Source: Candidatus Zixiibacteriota bacterium (GTDB lineage: Bacteria > Zixibacteria > MSB-5A5 > GN15 > FEB-12). Taken from it: a DNA stretch of 16,460 bases. Positions 14,674 to 16,460 of this stretch are shown one piece after another. The position numbers were made by a program, and so were the translations under genes. Position 1 is the stretch's first letter. Each line of letters starts with the position of its first letter. The notes under the pieces were generated by a model. That model saw nothing but the letters and a program-made list of their open reading frames with translations. It made no database searches and was not told the origin of the DNA. The stretch covers positions 1 to 16,460 of the forward strand of contig JAUVAR010000023.1 in NCBI GenBank assembly GCA_030591625.1, written 5' to 3'.

Positions 14674-14979
14674 ATGAGTAGAAAACTCAATTGCTGGGAA
14701 TTTAACAATTGTGGCCGAGAACCGGGTGGTTTGTTATCTGAGCAATTCGGAGTCTGCCCTGTTTCTGAAGCAATGAACTTTGATGGTATCAATGCCGGGC
14801 GAGCCGCAGGACGAGTCTGCTGGGCAGCAAGACAGACTTTGACCGGAATACTGCCTGTCTGTAACGAAAACGACACCAAATGTCATGAATGTACTTTTTA
14901 CCGACGGGTCCTTCACGAAGAAAAAGAATCTACCTCAAAAGTGCTCACCAATTCGAAAAAAGAACTTTTAGTCGGCTGA
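14674..14979 (+). CDS. Two-CW domain cysteine-rich small protein
   Basis: This 101-residue protein begins with NCWEFNNCGREPGG (6-19), then GVCP (26-29), GRVCW (46-50) and CHECTFYRRV (70-79). That is the pattern of the small two-CW family: two Cys-Trp motifs and a closing CxxCxFY. Seven cysteines (7, 13, 28, 49, 63, 70, 73) probably bind metal. As I recall the family, a Cys usually follows the second CW in a GTFCGG-like turn; here that place reads QTLTG, and C63 is shifted. The role of the family is unknown; relatives occur alone or fused to signalling domains. The last 20 residues are a charged tail. The ATG follows the previous stop by 8 bases with no good ribosome binding site, so translation is probably coupled to the PEGA/TPR gene. 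Confidence 0.8.
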   Translation: MSRKLNCWEFNNCGREPGGLLSEQFGVCPVSEAMNFDGINAGRAAGRVCWAARQTLTGILPVCNENDTKCHECTFYRRVLHEEKESTSKVLTNSKKELLVG

Positions 14980-14998
14980 GCATTTTCCTCGTATGTAT

Positions 14999-15038
14999 AA
15001 CCTGATGCCAGGTTAAACTTTGGGTTTGCGAGAAACCC
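14999..15038 (+). terminator. Possible weak terminator (two small hairpins)
   Basis: AACCTG-ATGC-CAGGTT (14999-15014) and GGGTTT-GCGAG-AAACCC (15022-15038) lie just after the two-CW gene. Neither is followed by a good T-run, so termination may be weak. The second hairpin overlaps the -35 box of the next promoter. Confidence 0.3.
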
Positions 15039-15054
15039 GTTTATCTCCTATCAT
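15026..15054 (+). promoter_or_regulatory. Promoter of the S9 peptidase gene
   Basis: TTGCGA (15026-15031, four of six matches) is followed after 17 bases by TATCAT (15049-15054, five of six). The start site would be near 15061, about 30 bases before the GTG codon at 15094. Confidence 0.5.
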
Positions 15055-15093
15055 CGTATTGTAAACTAATTCCAGATTCCATAGGAGGAATAC

Positions 15094-16460
15094 GTGAGGA
15101 AACTTGTCCTGATCACATTGCTGATCGTATCAATCTTTGCCTTTGCTGCCCTGACATCGGCCCAGGAAGGCACCGAACCAGTAACAATGTTAAGCTCCGG
15201 GACGTACATTCCGGATATCTCAACTTTCATGCAAATAGGCTATGCTAGCCCGGCTGGATACACCTGGGATGGCAATACTGTATTTTTCCAATCTTCAATG
15301 TCGGGAACCTCGCAGGTTTATCGACTGACCGAAGAAGGCTGGCCTTATCAGCTAACAACCTTTGCCGATGGGATTGATTTCTTCTCTCTCTCGCGAGGTG
15401 GGACGCTTGGTATTGTTGGCGCCTCCGTTGGTGGTAACGAAGATGCTCAGCTTTATTTGATTGACACCTGGACCGGACAAAGAGAACAGCTTACCGATGT
15501 AAACGCGATCCGTTATGGTGCACCTTCTTGGTCACCGGATGATAAGTATATTTATTATCGTTCCAACGAAGAGAACAAACAGGATTTCTTTATTTATCGT
15601 ATGGATTTAGCTACCGGTGAGAGCCATAAGATTTTTGGAGACACAACAAATGTACGAGGTTATCTTGCAGTTGCTGATATCAACAAAGATGGCACGAAGC
15701 TAATCGTTGCTAACTATACTTCGAATATTAATAACGACCTTTATCTTATCGATCTCGGAACGCTTGGTTACGAACAACTGACCAAGGATGAAGGCGATGT
15801 ATATTACGGTTCAACGACCCTTATGCCCGACGGCAAAACTCTCTGGTTAACGAGTAATAACAATGAAGATGGGTTATCCCGTCTGGCGAAACTTGATGTT
15901 GCAACCAAAAAGATAGAGTTCGTAAATGATGGCTGGGTTGATCCTAAATGGGAAGTCGAAAGTCTCGGTTTTTCTCGTGACTATAAATATATGCGAGCAA
16001 CGACCAACGAAGAAGGTTTTGTTCGGATGGCAATTCGTGAAGTTGCATCTGGTAGTGTCCTGCCTTCTCCCCCACTTGATGGTATGCTGGGGGGTGGACA
16101 GTTTGACAAGAATGGCTCAATGTTGATTTCATTCGCCGGTCCGACCCGTGCGCCGGATGTATGGAAATGGAATCCAACGACCGAAGAACTAACCCAGATG
16201 ACATTTTCGATGTACGCCGGAATCGACCGTGAAATATTCCGCGCACCAAAACTTGTTTCGTTTAAATCGTTCGATGATCTCGAAGTTCCTGCGTTTTTGT
16301 ATCTCCCACCCGACTATGTTGAAGGTACAAAGATTCCTTTTATCGTTCATGCTCACGGTGGACCGGAAGGACAGTTCCAACCCGCGTTTATTAGAAACTT
16401 CCAGTACTTGATGCTCAATGGCTATGGTATTCTGGCGGTTAATCCGCGGGGATCGTCGGG
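15094..16460 (+). CDS. Secreted S9 (prolyl oligopeptidase-type) peptidase, 3' end cut by window
   Basis: The reading frame stays open for 455 codons to the window edge. It starts at a GTG with a strong AGGAGGA site four bases upstream. Residues 1-23 form a signal peptide (RKLVLITLL..., ending TSA before Gln), so the enzyme is exported. Residues of about 50-370 contain PD40-like propeller repeats such as APSWSPDDKYIYY. From about 385 the chain enters the alpha/beta-hydrolase domain typical of DPP4/acylaminoacyl-peptidase relatives: VPAFLYLPPDY, HAHGGPEGQF beginning at H419, and GILAVNPRGSSG at the edge. The catalytic GWSYGG-type serine, the Asp and the His should lie beyond 16460 and cannot be checked. 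Such enzymes cleave short peptides, often after proline, and scavenge peptides in the periplasm. The family is clear; substrate class is not. Confidence 0.9.
   Translation, partial: MRKLVLITLLIVSIFAFAALTSAQEGTEPVTMLSSGTYIPDISTFMQIGYASPAGYTWDGNTVFFQSSMSGTSQVYRLTEEGWPYQLTTFADGIDFFSLSRGGTLGIVGASVGGNEDAQLYLIDTWTGQREQLTDVNAIRYGAPSWSPDDKYIYYRSNEENKQDFFIYRMDLATGESHKIFGDTTNVRGYLAVADINKDGTKLIVANYTSNINNDLYLIDLGTLGYEQLTKDEGDVYYGSTTLMPDGKTLWLTSNNNEDGLSRLAKLDVATKKIEFVNDGWVDPKWEVESLGFSRDYKYMRATTNEEGFVRMAIREVASGSVLPSPPLDGMLGGGQFDKNGSMLISFAGPTRAPDVWKWNPTTEELTQMTFSMYAGIDREIFRAPKLVSFKSFDDLEVPAFLYLPPDYVEGTKIPFIVHAHGGPEGQFQPAFIRNFQYLMLNGYGILAVNPRGSS

Noticed and set aside
15926..16411. Several open frames on both strands near the right edge
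   Set aside because: They are shadows of the S9 peptidase frame, which runs unbroken from 15094 to the window end and shows clear family motifs.

Overview
The window looks like chromosomal DNA of a Gram-negative bacterium of moderate GC content. Signal peptides and lipoprotein-type N-termini imply an envelope with a periplasm. The mix of a eukaryote-like citrate synthase, PD40 propeller lipoproteins, a secreted S9 peptidase, a two-CW cysteine protein and many short GC-rich intergenic palindromes would suit an uncultured FCB-type or Zixibacteria-like lineage. That placement is a guess from gene content; no rRNA or tRNA is present to fix it.

Layout. (1) 74-1786, plus strand: an FmdB-type zinc-ribbon protein and a GlcD-like FAD oxidoreductase, probably one transcript. 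(2) 1808-3274, plus strand: a complete regulated unit for type I (mitochondrial-like) citrate synthase, with a strong sigma70-type promoter, two operator-like dyads (one a CRP-type TGTGA-N6-TCACA site just after the predicted transcription start), a good ribosome binding site and an intrinsic terminator. (3) 3275-3980: about 700 bases without a convincing gene but full of short perfect inverted repeats. (4) 3981-5966, minus strand: an AT-rich SAM methyltransferase, and a seven-repeat PD40 propeller lipoprotein with its own promoter. (5) 6160-10365, minus strand: two PAS-containing membrane histidine kinases in tandem, with no response regulator in view. The upstream one is preceded by a promoter whose transcript would begin at the base of a 72-nt three-way-junction RNA. 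(6) 10630-12391, minus strand: a lipoprotein with two RskA-like segments, a perfect consensus promoter and a terminator. (7) 12518-14979, plus strand, divergent: a zinc-ribbon/TM/PEGA/TPR membrane protein and a two-CW cysteine protein 8 bases behind it. (8) 15026-16460, plus strand: a promoter and the first 455 codons of a secreted S9 prolyl-oligopeptidase-type peptidase, cut by the window edge before its catalytic serine.

Citrate synthase and perhaps the FAD enzyme are central carbon metabolism. Most of the rest is envelope or signalling: two sensors with periplasmic domains, two lipoproteins, a membrane scaffold-like protein and a secreted peptidase. No phage, transposase, CRISPR array or recognised defence locus is visible. 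The most unusual items are the structured leader RNA before the kinase operon, the CRP-like operator on citrate synthase, and the internally repeated RskA-like lipoprotein facing the PEGA/TPR protein.
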